NCBI GenBank assembly: GCA_022749755.1
Contig: CM040441.1
Location: 1,678,741 to 1,742,740, forward strand
DNA: 64,000 bases
DNA from: Azadirachta indica
Lineage: Eukaryota; Streptophyta; Magnoliopsida; Sapindales; Meliaceae
Direction of reading: 5' to 3'
Shown here: positions 46,971 through 57,573 of the stretch, one piece after another
Layout of the letters: each line of letters starts with the position of its first letter
How positions within the stretch are numbered: the stretch's first letter is position 1
Notes under the pieces: model-generated
The model's input: the letters and a program-made list of their open reading frames with translations, nothing else
Database searches by the model: none
Told to the model about the DNA's origin: nothing
Translations under genes and position numbers: made by a program

Positions 46971-48299
46971 TTTGGCTCACTATCTCTAACTACTAATATT
47001 ATTGACTTGCTATCCTAGTAATTATTATTTGCAATGCACACCATCTATTAACATTTTTTTCCTATTTTAATTTAATAAATGTATGACAAGCACAAATTTT
47101 ATTGTCATTTAAGTATATTAGTAATTATTTTCGTAAACATTTAACTACTTATATATGCATATATATACATATATGAATGAAAATATTATGTTTGAATTTT
47201 TTAACGAATTGATAGTTCACTACTCATAAATAATATTTTATAGATTGAATATACAATTTTTGGTAGGTAGATCAATATATAAAGACTTCATGGTTCTAGA
47301 CTTTTGGATTATTAGAATCTTCATCTAGAGAAGAATAAAGAAAAATTGTGCTATTTAGTAATTAATCTAGGACTAAGATTTGACTCTTAATAACATTTCA
47401 GCAATTAATTGCAATAATAAGGTTTGAATATTTTAAGTTATGTGATCTTTATAAAGTTTGAGGAATATTATTTTAAGGTTAGTGCTTAAGTGTTTGTCAT
47501 CCTATTTTAACAAGCGTTCTATTTGAGTTAAATTGGGTGTGTTAATAATCAACAACTATGGCTTATAATACTTTTCTCCTTTCTTTTATGCTTTGTGTTG
47601 CTTCACCTTCCAAACAAAAATGAATTGACTAATTATATACAAAAGCCTTCCTATTTCTCAAAATTTGATTGTGAAAGTGGATTATGCAAATAAGATGACA
47701 TGAAGAGTCAGTTGGACAATTTTTAGTTGTTTAGAAAATAAAACTTAATTTATCTAACAAATTTAATTATAGTACTCCAATGTAAAATATTTAAGCTTTT
47801 TTCGGAAATTATTCTTAAAATTCGATACATATTAAACACATAATAATTTTTATTACGTTTATCAAATATATTTTTATTGTTTCTAACTATGAAATCAATT
47901 TTCAAACATTATGGCAAAATATATTTCAAACTATCCAAAGTACAAAGAATAGAAACTAATTTTTTATTTACACTCTAATATTTTTTGGAAATTGAATTGC
48001 AAATGAAATCCACCGTGTACATTTTTCAATGTTATCTTTTCTAGCTCCTTTCTTTTTTCTTTTATTGAATTTAAATCTAACTTTAAAAATTAAATATTTA
48101 CGATACAATGTAAGATATTTAACAATAGAAAAATCTATGTACATAATCAATAAAAACATAATTTATTTTTAATAAAATGACATACGAAATGCATAAATGT
48201 AGTATACATACATTTGAAAAAAAAATGTTCCAAGTAGTATATTTCTTCAATCCATTGGTAGGTTAGTCAATTTATTTACTTAATTCCTACAAAAGTATT
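46971..48299. other. AT-rich non-coding sequence, 3' side of ECA1 gene 2
   Basis: Counterpart of 14001-15344. No gene seen. Confidence 0.5.
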
Positions 48300-48655
48300 T
48301 ACGGTTTATTAGGTATAACTTTTCAAATAGGATTTTTCTGAGTAGACCTTATACGTATATAGCTTTTATCAATAGAGTTTTTAATAAAAGACAATTAATT
48401 CTTAATCATCACAAATAACTTCAGAAGAATTTGAGTAATTATTTAAATTAACAAATTTTTAATGTTCTATTTGAGAGAAATAATGTAAAACCTTTAAAAT
48501 AAAATAAGAGTATTTCAGCTAATTTCAAATTTTAAAAAAGTTGGAGAAATTCCAAAGACAAAAGCCCAAAATTTGAATTTCTTCCAAGAGAAGGAAAATG
48601 ACTTTTTAATTATCAAAAACCTTTCTATAATGTCAATTAAATGACATTAACAAAT
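48300..48655. repeat. MITE-like dispersed repeat, copy in E2
   Basis: Counterpart of 15345-15695, with small substitutions. Confidence 0.55.
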
Positions 48656-48936
48656 TTGAAAAAAAATTTTATAACCCATTGTATTTAATGAAAAAGCGAA
48701 ACCAAAAGATCGCTTATGTAATGATAATAACTTGTGGATCATAATTGTTAAAGACAAGAACCATTTATTCTATAGGGCTTGGATATATTAAAATCTTGAG
48801 TCTCCAAATGGAAGAGGAGTTTATATGAATAGTTTTAATTATTGTTGATACTTATGAAAAATCTTCGATACATGAAGTTAATTTTATTCTCTTCTAAAAT
48901 ATTTTCAAGTTTACATTATGTATTAAAGCAACCTAT

Positions 48937-49311
48937 TTATTGTTTTGGAGAATGAATAATACACTCATGCCAAACATGACCACTTCTAGCAAAAACGTCT
49001 GCATTATTTTTCTCAGGGTAGTATGGTGCAGTTACTCGGACAAACTCATTGTGACAAGCCCATCCCTCAGCTATAAGTTGTTGGCAACATTCAGGAGATA
49101 GATTCTCATGCTTGTACACACTCGCTTTGATAGCCTCACCACATGCTGGTTGTAACTTGGTTCCGCAATGTTCTAGAAAATCGTGAGTTTCCTTTGGTAG
49201 TAAAGGTAAAGGCACAAGATCTTTAGCTGCAACAAGAACTGATGAGAGCATGACAAACATACTAAAAAGCAAAATAGATCTCTCAAAAGATTGGGACTCC
49301 ATGCCTCGCAT
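48937..49311 (-). CDS. ECA1/prolamin-like secreted cysteine-rich protein, copy 2
   Basis: 124 residues, same length and layout as the gene at 15981: a signal peptide at residues about 8-29 and six cysteines at 49, 57, 75, 76, 86 and 117 in the PF05617 pattern. By eye six bases differ from copy 1. Four changes are silent and two change residues: Met for Ile at 18 (in the signal peptide) and Asn for Ile at 103 (in the mature protein, between the fifth and sixth cysteines). The conserved frame, cysteines, TATA box and 3' signal argue that both copies are functional or very recently so. Expected product: an extracellular peptide-like protein of reproductive tissue, by family inference. Confidence 0.93.
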   Translation of the reverse strand: MRGMESQSFERSILLFSMFVMLSSVLVAAKDLVPLPLLPKETHDFLEHCGTKLQPACGEAIKASVYKHENLSPECCQQLIAEGWACHNEFVRVTAPYYPEKNNADVFARSGHVWHECIIHSPKQ

Positions 49312-49389
49312 ATTGCTTGTATATGTTTTGTCCCTAATATTTTAGAGGGGATAGTTTTTTGAATGAAATAAAAAGTATTGGAACAACCT

Positions 49390-49398
49390 CTTTTATAT
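49390..49398 (-). promoter_or_regulatory. TATA box of ECA1-like gene 2
   Basis: 'atataaaag' on the minus strand, about 80 bp upstream of the ATG, as in copy 1. Just upstream the copies differ ('gacatatcg' here against 'gaaaaatcg' in copy 1). Confidence 0.75.
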
Positions 49399-49719
49399 GA
49401 TGACATATCGATGTTTTACGATTTTTTAAAACGTATTATAACTTGGTAGGTGATATTTTTATTAATTTCATTTATTTGAAGTTAAGAATGTTAAAAGATG
49501 TTATTTCTTTCGTGAATTAAACGCACTAAATTTAAAACTTTGTGCTTAAGGATTCATTTTGGCGTTTCCTTTTTCACTAGCCAAATATGTAATAAGTTTT
49601 TATGACCTAAGGTACCAAAATTATTATTGTCAAATTCATCTAGAAATAGTTATTAAAGTTCTATTTATCTTTACTATTAGTGAACAATAAAAAATAAACA
49701 AAATTGTTGGGTTAAACTT

Positions 49720-50510
49720 AGAAAATAGTCAACATCACTGGTCCACAAATCCATATTTATAGAGAATATGTTCAACTTTTACATGAAACAGGTTATATAT
49801 ATAAATATATATATTAAGTTTAAAATAAGCGTATTACTATAATTTGCAGAAAACTAGATATAGACTTCAATCAAAATAAAAGATATGATTTTTTCTAAAT
49901 GATTTATTTACACAAAAATTTTAGAATATGAAAAAGCAATTTACGTGATTCAAAATTTTAATTGATCCGAGAAACAAAGAATTTGTTTAATTTATTCTTC
50001 AAAAATAGTTTTCAAAATTAAAATACTGAATCGTAATTTTAAAATTTTGATTTTGAAAATGATTCGTACATATTATTTAAAACATAATTTAAATTTTAAA
50101 ATAAATGTGCAGCACAATATTTGAGAACATGTTTTCCATTTGCTTCAGCAGTAATTTTATTAAACAGCGAATTATATATATCACGAATGTAAAATAAAAC
50201 CTACAGATGTGAATGGTTCATAAAAAACAATCAACTCATCCACATAATACCCGTTATGAATTAATTATCAACAAATGTTTATTCTTAATTATGAATAGCA
50301 AATTATAAAAGATAACGTTAAAATTAATCAAAGATTATATATGAACCCAATTTTGTGTTCTTAAACAATGATGTTTAAACAAGCAGGAAAAATTCTTCCA
50401 AATTTCATTTTTTTTTTTAACTTTTAAAAAGGCATTTTCATTTTTACGGTAATTATCGAACAAGAAACAATGTTTCGTCCTTCTTCTTTTGATATCAAAG
50501 AAAAGTTTTA
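49720..50510. repeat. Older internal duplicate within segment E2 (upstream of ECA1 gene)
   Basis: Counterpart of 16770-17560 and diverged direct copy of 46160-46970. The TA run at about 49793-49815 is much shorter than in E1. Confidence 0.75.
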
Positions 50511-51402
50511 TGTTTTGAAAAAGAAAGAGTTCATAACAGAGAGGAGAGAAAAAATAGAAACACATGAGAAAGTAAAAAGAGAGTTATAACTGGATTATAG
50601 AGTTTAGTTATAATTGGATTGTAGTAGATAGAGTTTAGAAAAACTAAAAACTCTTAAAACAATAATTTTCCTTTCTTAATTTACACTGCATTTTAAAATA
50701 ATTTTTACAATAATTTCTTAAAATAAATTTATCATAAGATCACCAAACACATTTTTCTTTAATATTCTTTCAACAGCTTTTCAAAATATTGTTATCAAAC
50801 ATGTGCTTTCAATATTTATTTTTAAAAAATTGAGAATTGTATTTAATTCAAATGGGCCCTAAATATCATTAGATACATTTTGATCTTTTCAAAGTGTTGG
50901 ATAAAATTAAATTGCAACAGTAAATAAAATGTTTATGTATACTTACGTTCATAATTACCTAAAAATTTACTTCAAGGACATTAAGTTTTTAAATACATTT
51001 TTGACATATTTGCATGATCTACAATAAAATTTATTTAAATTTATTTCAATCTTTCAAAAGAATATTAAAGCCTCAATTAATTATTTTATATTTTATGCTG
51101 ATAGTTATTGATAGTGAAAATTATAGTATAAATTTTTCAGTTGTTTAAATGCAAATATTGAAGATTGTTAGAAAGAAGCTTGATTTTCAAAAGTTAAAAT
51201 GTAATTAAATTTATTTTTGATGTTTCAAAATTCTAAAATATTTTGATCAACCTATGTCTACTGTAATTTACAAATTATTATCTTAATTTTAAAATGTACA
51301 GTTTCGAAGAATTAAAGGTGAAAATATATTATTTTAATAAATTTGTTTGAAGATATTTAGGATTAGTTTGAGATTGTTATAGATTTTAAAATAAGATAAT
51401 TT
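50511..51402. other. AT-rich non-coding sequence at the E2/S-C transition
   Basis: Counterpart of 17561-18471. No gene seen. Confidence 0.5.
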
Positions 51403-52474
51403 TAGTATGCTGTATAAAGAATTAATGTTGAACAAAATCCATTTACTATTTAGAAAATTGTATTTTTAAAAATGCCATAAATTTCAAAAACAGTTTTGTC
51501 TGTTTCATAAATTTTATTGTTAAAATATTGCAGTAATCATAATTACCAAAATGTACATATTTAATAGTACTAATAAATGAAATTTAATTTTAACTAAGTG
51601 TTTGTTTATATACACACATAACACTTTGAAATAATTTATAGCAGAAAATATAACAATTTTAATCATATTTTCAAAAAAATAAAAAAGCAATAAAAAGAAA
51701 AAATATTTTGATTTTAATAATTTCATTTCCTAATTAAAGTTAAAATTTAATAATTGTTTTAGGGATAATTTTGGGTTTTTCTAATTTTAAATGGGTATAT
51801 TTGGTATTATGTTTACAAATAAAATTGCTTTCCAAAATCTGTTTCGAAAGCAACTCCTTTTTTATTTTCTAAAACCTATTGTAAAATAAGGTAATTTTGT
51901 CAAAAGTCATTATGAAAAATTTTTACCAAACACTTAAAATGACTTTTAGCTACTCAAAATACTTTTAACTCTTCTAACAGCAATCTTGCTCTAAGTTAGA
52001 TTAGGGCTGTTAGGTTTACACTTGGTGTCGTCATCTTATGATAACTCTAAAATTTTGTTAATGCAACCCACAATGTATAATCCATTATGTGGTAACGGAT
52101 TTATTTGACCTTATAACAAACTTGCCTATTCAGGTATTGAGGTTTGTGTGATACATTGTTTTGTTTAGCAAGCATATGTCATAGTGCATTTCATTAAGTA
52201 TTTCTCTTCCCACAACAAGTCCTTATCAAGGAACTGCCCATTATTTCCTAATTGTGTTACTTACAAAAATATTCAAGTTTTGCACTTTAGTACCCAAAAG
52301 GCTTTAGGTCCTTGAGTGTTAGTTTTGGTTCCTTTCGCATTCAAAATTTTTTTAACACTATATATGCATTTTTGTTAATGGGGCATGGAAAACTTATATG
52401 GCCAACATCATCATAATAACTGCATACAATTTTGGAATCATTCATAGAAGTAGCCTTCACTAATAATCAAAATT

Positions 52475-52730
52475 CTAAAGAAAAGTTTGATAAGGAATGT
52501 TATAAGGAATTGTTTTTTCTAAAGAGAGATTGATCTTCTAGCCATTGGAGATATTCTAGCTGTTGATCATTTCTTGATTGATTTTTTTTCTTTATTAACT
52601 AGAGTCAATGAGACATAGAACATTATGATGATTTTTCCTTTTATGATGATGATTTTCCTTTTATTAACTAGAGTCAATGAGACAAGAAAATCATAATTTC
52701 TCCTTTTGATATCTTTTCTTATTAGCCTAA
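52475..52730 (-). repeat. copia LTR-like repeat, copy in S-C
   Basis: Equivalent of 1072-1350, lacking about 20 bp ('gcttccaaggattaaa' region) near 52477. Confidence 0.5.
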
Positions 52731-52739
52731 AGGTGGGCA

Positions 52740-53770
52740 ATGTCATGTGATGCACGCCCAATGTGTATCGTAAGGATAGAAAGGGTTATTTGGCTAATGG
52801 CTTGTGAATGTATCAGCTATTTGAAGATGTGCAGGAATATGCTATGTCAAAAGGGAGCCTTGAACTACTTTTTCCCGTACAAAATGAACATCAAGTTCTA
52901 TGTGTTCTTTTGGGTCGTGAAAAACCAGATTTCTTGTGATATGAATGGCACTCATATTGCCACAAAGGAGGAGTGGTGTTTTTGGAAGTGGAATGCCAAT
53001 TTCTTGCAACAAATATGTCACCGAGTGTGTTGATGATAGAGTCGATGGCAATGTCATTGTTACCTATGATAATAACATCATCAACACAAATTAATAAAAA
53101 AATAATTGTAGGATTTCTATTAAGAATAAAGAAAGAGGTGTCAGGTTTGTTACCATGGAAACTAAGGCCTATTAAAGCATTGGAAAGACATTCAAACCAT
53201 GCTTTAAGCCATAGGGTGCCTTTTGTAGTTTATAGACATGACTTGGATGGATAGACTCTTGGAAGCCAGGAGGTTGTTCTATATAAATTGTCTCAGTCAG
53301 GTTGCCATGTAGGAAGGCATTACAAACGTCTAATTGTTTCATTGTCCATATTGAGTGTACAACAATGGCGAGAACAAGTCTAATAGTGGTAGGTTTAATG
53401 ACTGGACTAAAGGTCTCATCGAAGTCAATCCCAAGTACTTGCATGAAGCCTTTAGCAACTAATCTTGCTTTAAAGCGATTGATAGAGCCTATGATAAACC
53501 TATTTGGATTGTATGATATTTCTTCCTGCCTCACAAAGAACCAAGGTCCAATTTGATTATGATGAAGCGCTTGAAGTTCTTTCATTGCTATGACCCGTAA
53601 CATGTTCTTGAGTGCTATTCAAAGAGTTTTGGGTTCTTTATGATGGCTGATTTACAAGGCCAAGATAGGATTTTCTTTAGTTTGCTTTGAGTAAGCAAAG
53701 GATGAGTAATTGTTCGATTTGGGTTGAAGATTGTACAAACTCAATTGTGGAAATATTGACCTTGGTCAAC
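52740..53770 (-). pseudogene. copia RT/RNase H pseudogene, S-C (best preserved)
   Basis: The minus strand has an open stretch of 143 codons (53603-53172) with '[20 protein letters not shown]', '[20 protein letters not shown]', '[20 protein letters not shown]' and 'PPGF', the Ty1/copia reverse transcriptase. After a short break comes the active site 'CVDDV' (codons 53074-53088; Cys replaces the usual Tyr of YVDD). Then, with the linker domain missing, comes an RNase H end with 'LLQEIGIPLPKTPLLLCGN' and 'HIELDVHFVREKVVQGSLLT', followed by 'HIPAHLQIADTFT'. The missing linker and internal stops show it is defective. Confidence 0.87.
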
Positions 53771-53904
53771 TACAATACTTCCTCAGTACAGAAGTAAAAC
53801 CCTTCAATAAAGGAATTTTTCTCTCTCAGGCCAAATACACAAAAGATATTTTGACTCGAGCAAACACATAAAATTGCTCCACGATAAACACACCTATGGC
53901 TGTT

Positions 53905-54180
53905 AAAATGACCCTTTTTCCAGATGACAATGATCTTGTAAACGCAACGGTATATCATAGCCTTGTCAGAAGTCTACAATACCTCACATTTACAAGGCTG
54001 GATATTTGAAGCACCCACCAAGGCTATGATATACGGATTGTCAAACAAATATTAAGATACTTGCAGGGAACTCTCATCTTTTGTCCAGTGACAGATTTTC
54101 TTGTGCGCGTGAGTTGTAATTACCTGGACGGGGTCAATGGGTGATCAAGAAGACTTCAGCTTTAGCACTAGGTGTGTTTA
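53905..54180 (+). pseudogene. copia RT/RNase H linker relic, plus strand, S-C
   Basis: The plus strand encodes 'NDLVNATVYHSLVRSLQYLT' and then 'KQILRYLQGTL'. These are exactly the linker motifs missing from the opposite-strand copia relic next to it. It may be from another element, or the missing piece inverted. Stops interrupt it. Confidence 0.75.
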
Positions 54181-54829
54181 ATTTAGATATATTTAATATA
54201 CTGTGGATCCATCATTCCGTTAAACATTCTTGATTCAATTTAGAAGCAAAACCTATCCTTGTAAAAGTGATTTTTCGTTCGATGAAGAGAATTTCTAGAG
54301 CTTTCGGTTTGGGCAATTCTTGATTCAATTTATAGAGCAGTCGTAGACCAACCATTGATCACATCAAAATTTTTGTGTGCATCACATATGCCCGCATTCC
54401 AAATGCAATGAGGAAAATCTGGATGACAAAGGGAAAAAAATGTATTTTCTTTGGTGTTAGTGATCAATCAAAAAGCTTACATGTTACCAATCATAACACT
54501 AAGAAAATCATAATAAGCTGTGATGTTATTTTTAGTTGCCAAAAGAAGTTGTAGATATGGTACAACTGATTTTATATTCTTCTACAAACAAAGAGAAAAG
54601 TCATATTTATTTGCTTCATAGATAGTGGTTATGTTGGAGATCCTAATGACAGAAAAAGCACTTCTAGTTATCTTTTTAATGATGGGTTCAGGTAATGTTT
54701 CATGGTCATAAAAGAAAAACAGCCTATTGTGACAATAGTTCAGCAATAAAACTCTCCAAAAATCCGATGTTACATGAACGAAGCAATTATACAGACGTAA
54801 GGTATTATTTATTGCGTAATTTGGTATAG

Positions 54830-54975
54830 GATGGAGCAATTGACTTACTTGAAAAGTAAAGATTAAGCTGTTGATATATTTACCAAGCCCAGCCCTACAA
54901 TTAGCATTATTTTCGAAGCTTAAGAAGCTCCTTGGCATTTGCAATTGGAAGAATTAAGATTTGAGGGAGGGTGTT
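54830..54975 (+). pseudogene. copia pol C-terminal end, plus strand
   Basis: 'AVDIFTKPSPTISIIFEA' is a degraded form of the usual copia C-terminal block (IADILTKPL...). It is followed by 'gaggga gggtg' (54963-54973), which looks like a polypurine tract plus LTR start. It is present only next to S-C. S-A and S-B break off just before it, so this is the intact side of the breakpoint. Confidence 0.65.
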
Positions 54976-57020
54976 TGCTCTTTTTTTCTTGAAACCGATG
55001 TTTGAAAACATTCAGTTTAAGAGTATAATGTTATGAAATTATATGATTTAGGAGGCATATTCTTATTTGCCAGTATAGTTAACATTCAGTTTATTTCCTA
55101 TTCTTAAGTAATAATATTGGGCACATTCTTGAAAACCCCATTAGTTTAGGAAAACATGTTTAGTGATTTTTCATTATTGTATTTTTTTTTTAGTGTTAAT
55201 GGTGCATGGTTTGTCATGTTAATCATGGGTAGTACTATTAATTGGTAGCTACAAATATGATCATAGGTAACTTTATTTAATTGAATTATTACGCTTTTCC
55301 TTTGCATTGCTCATTTGCCATTATTCTTACTAATGTTTTTAAAAATATCTTTTTACTTAAAAAAAAAAAGAAAATCTCACAGAGAAATTTTTTTAAAAAA
55401 ATTTGTTTCTATAGAAAATAAAGTTACATCTGTAAAATAGTAGATTCTTACAATAACATATTAAAAATTGATTTAAATACAAAATGGAGATAATTGATAT
55501 GTCATCATTGATGAATTACAATCTAAAATAAAGTATATAAATTTATCAATTAAGCATTAGTAGTTATAGGTTAATAATAATCCTAAAATAATAATAATTT
55601 AATTATTCAATTTGTTACTGTTATAATTGTCATATGATTATTCATTGTTATCATTATTGTTACTTAAATAATAATTTTGTAGTGTAAATATTAACTTAAT
55701 AAAATGTGCTGTAACTAAAAAAATTTATAAAAATAAATGTAATTCCTCAGTAATATTATTATTTTTATTTTATTTGTCACTAAAATATTGGACAACATTT
55801 ATTGGTATTATGTGTGAGAAAATCAGTTGCATCTCTTCCTAAACAATAAAAATTGAAATGTTCCAGTCATATTGTTATCTATTAGTAGAAAACTATATAT
55901 GCCGGTATATACATAACAAAAGAAATCTATTATCTTAAATAAAATTATAAAAATAAATAAATTTAGTTTCCACTAATATTTTAATTATATTTTAAGTAAT
56001 TTTCAGTAAAATTAAAGAAATGGATAAGAAAAATCCTTTAACATCAAATGAAAAATAATAGGAAAAGAAAAGAGATTAAAATAAAAAAAACATAAAAAAT
56101 GTATAATTTGTATGAGAAATAATAACACTTAAATTTTGTAAGCTCGGCACGAAAAGTATCTATCACAAATTTTCTATTGAATAAAATAAGTTTGTAAGAT
56201 ATGACTAACTAAGCAAACTAATTGAAATAAACTACAAGAAAAAGGATTATCTTGGCAAAAGAGTATTGATGGTTAATTTAGGTATCATAAATTCTTGACT
56301 ATTGCATGACACATTTTACTTTAGTTGTATTTATTGACACAACTTTGATACTTTGGAAAATGTATTAGGTATTTTTGATATACATTTATCAGATGTAACT
56401 AGTTTAACAAATGACGTTAAAGTGACCATTGAAATGATGACGATTTGAAAGAATTAAACAAAGGAAAAACTTTCTCTATGCACTTTAATAGCTACTTTAA
56501 ACTTAATCAAATTTCATTCTTCTTTATTGGAAGGAAATTCTCAAAATAATCTTAAATTTTTTCGAATTTATATAAATAGTCTTTTATAAAAAAATTTTAG
56601 TAATATAGTCCAAAGTATATTTTTCGATTTAAATTGCTCTCAGTAACCCACTTTCATTTTATTTTTACGAAAGTCATTTTTTTTCCTTTTGTTATTACTC
56701 TATATTTTGACAAATTCGAACTCTCATAAACTTAAACTTTTCTTATCTCAAACTTACATCTCTTACTAACAACGGCAGTCAACGGTATGGCAATAATGTA
56801 ATTTTGACGACAAAGTGTTGGACACCTACATTAAGCAATTTATTTCACCATATAGGTATGTGTTTTATGTGTAAATTACAAATATTCAATCCATCCTTAA
56901 ATTAGGATTTATAATTCAATCTTATTTATATAGTAGAAAGTAATAGATTTAATATTTAAATTAACTTAACTGATTATTGTATGAATACAAAGAAAAGGAT
57001 TGATTTGAGGATATAAAAAT
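54976..57020. other. AT-rich non-coding sequence right of S-C
   Basis: Starts with what may be a copia 3' LTR ('tgtttgctc'; end not found). The rest is unique, strongly AT-rich and without recognised genes. Confidence 0.45.
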
Positions 57021-57029
57021 GTTACTAAT

Positions 57030-57490
57030 TTTGGGTCACTAGTTCTTTTACCCAAAGCCACTTTTTGGGTAAAGTCAAATTTTGCCTTACCCCAAAAGCA
57101 TTTTGTGGATAAGATAAAATTTGTCCTTACCTTAAAAGTAGGTTTTGGATAAGGCAACCACTTTTTGAGTAAGGAAAAATGTGGTTTTACCTAAAAAATG
57201 GTTTTAAGGTAAGGTAAAATATGCCCTTATTTAAAAAGTAGTTTTTGAGTAAGACAACCACTTGTTAGATAAGGCAAAATTTGGCCTTACCCGAAAAGTG
57301 ATTTTCAGATAAGGGCAAATTTGTTTTTGGGTAAGACAGCAACTTGTTGGATAAGGCAAAATTTGGCCTTCCTGAAAAATGGTTTTCGGGTAAGGCCAAA
57401 TTTGTTTTTGGGTAAGATAATCACTTGTTGGGTAAGGCAAAATTTAGCCTTACCCGAAAAGTTTTGCCTTACCCGAAAAACGGTATTAGG
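57030..57490. repeat. Minisatellite-like repeat before MULE copy 2
   Basis: Degenerate repeats of a 'ggtaaggcaaaatttggccttacccgaaaa'-like theme (quoted in parts: 'taaggcaaaatttgg', 'ccttacccgaaaag'). 'aaccact(t)' landmarks fall near 57154, 57254, 57337 and 57418, i.e. 80-100 bp apart. Every unit contains local dyads between 'ggtaag' and 'cttacc'. It ends about 30 bp before the MULE similarity begins and may be the element's subterminal region. Confidence 0.75.
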
Positions 57491-57573
57491 AAAAATAATG
57501 GGTAAGTAAACATTACATGCTTTAGGTGTATTTTTATATTATAATAATATTGGATTCTTATGTATTTATACAG

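Larger units (their letters stand above)
45303..51402. repeat. Segment E, copy 2 (contains ECA1-like gene)
   Basis: Matches 12333-18470 in order, with few substitutions, small indels and microsatellite length changes. It continues directly into S-C. Confidence 0.9.
51403..54806. repeat. Segment S, copy C (right-truncated)
   Basis: Matches S-A and S-B until 'aaggtatt' (54806; 2638 in A; 21871 in B), then changes abruptly. From there C continues into the 3' end of the plus-strand copia relic, whereas A and B continue into other non-coding sequence. C retains the copia part deleted from A. Confidence 0.9.

Noticed and set aside
49173..49406. Minus-strand frame overlapping ECA1 gene 2 upstream
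   Set aside because: Out-of-frame shadow; the ECA1 frame has the signal peptide and cysteine pattern.
53302..53556. Plus-strand open frame opposite the copia RT
   Set aside because: It is the antisense shadow of the clearly recognisable minus-strand reverse transcriptase.
57030..57490. Regularly repeated units suggestive of a CRISPR array
   Set aside because: Units are degenerate, without constant repeats or unique spacers, in a plant genome; a minisatellite explains them.
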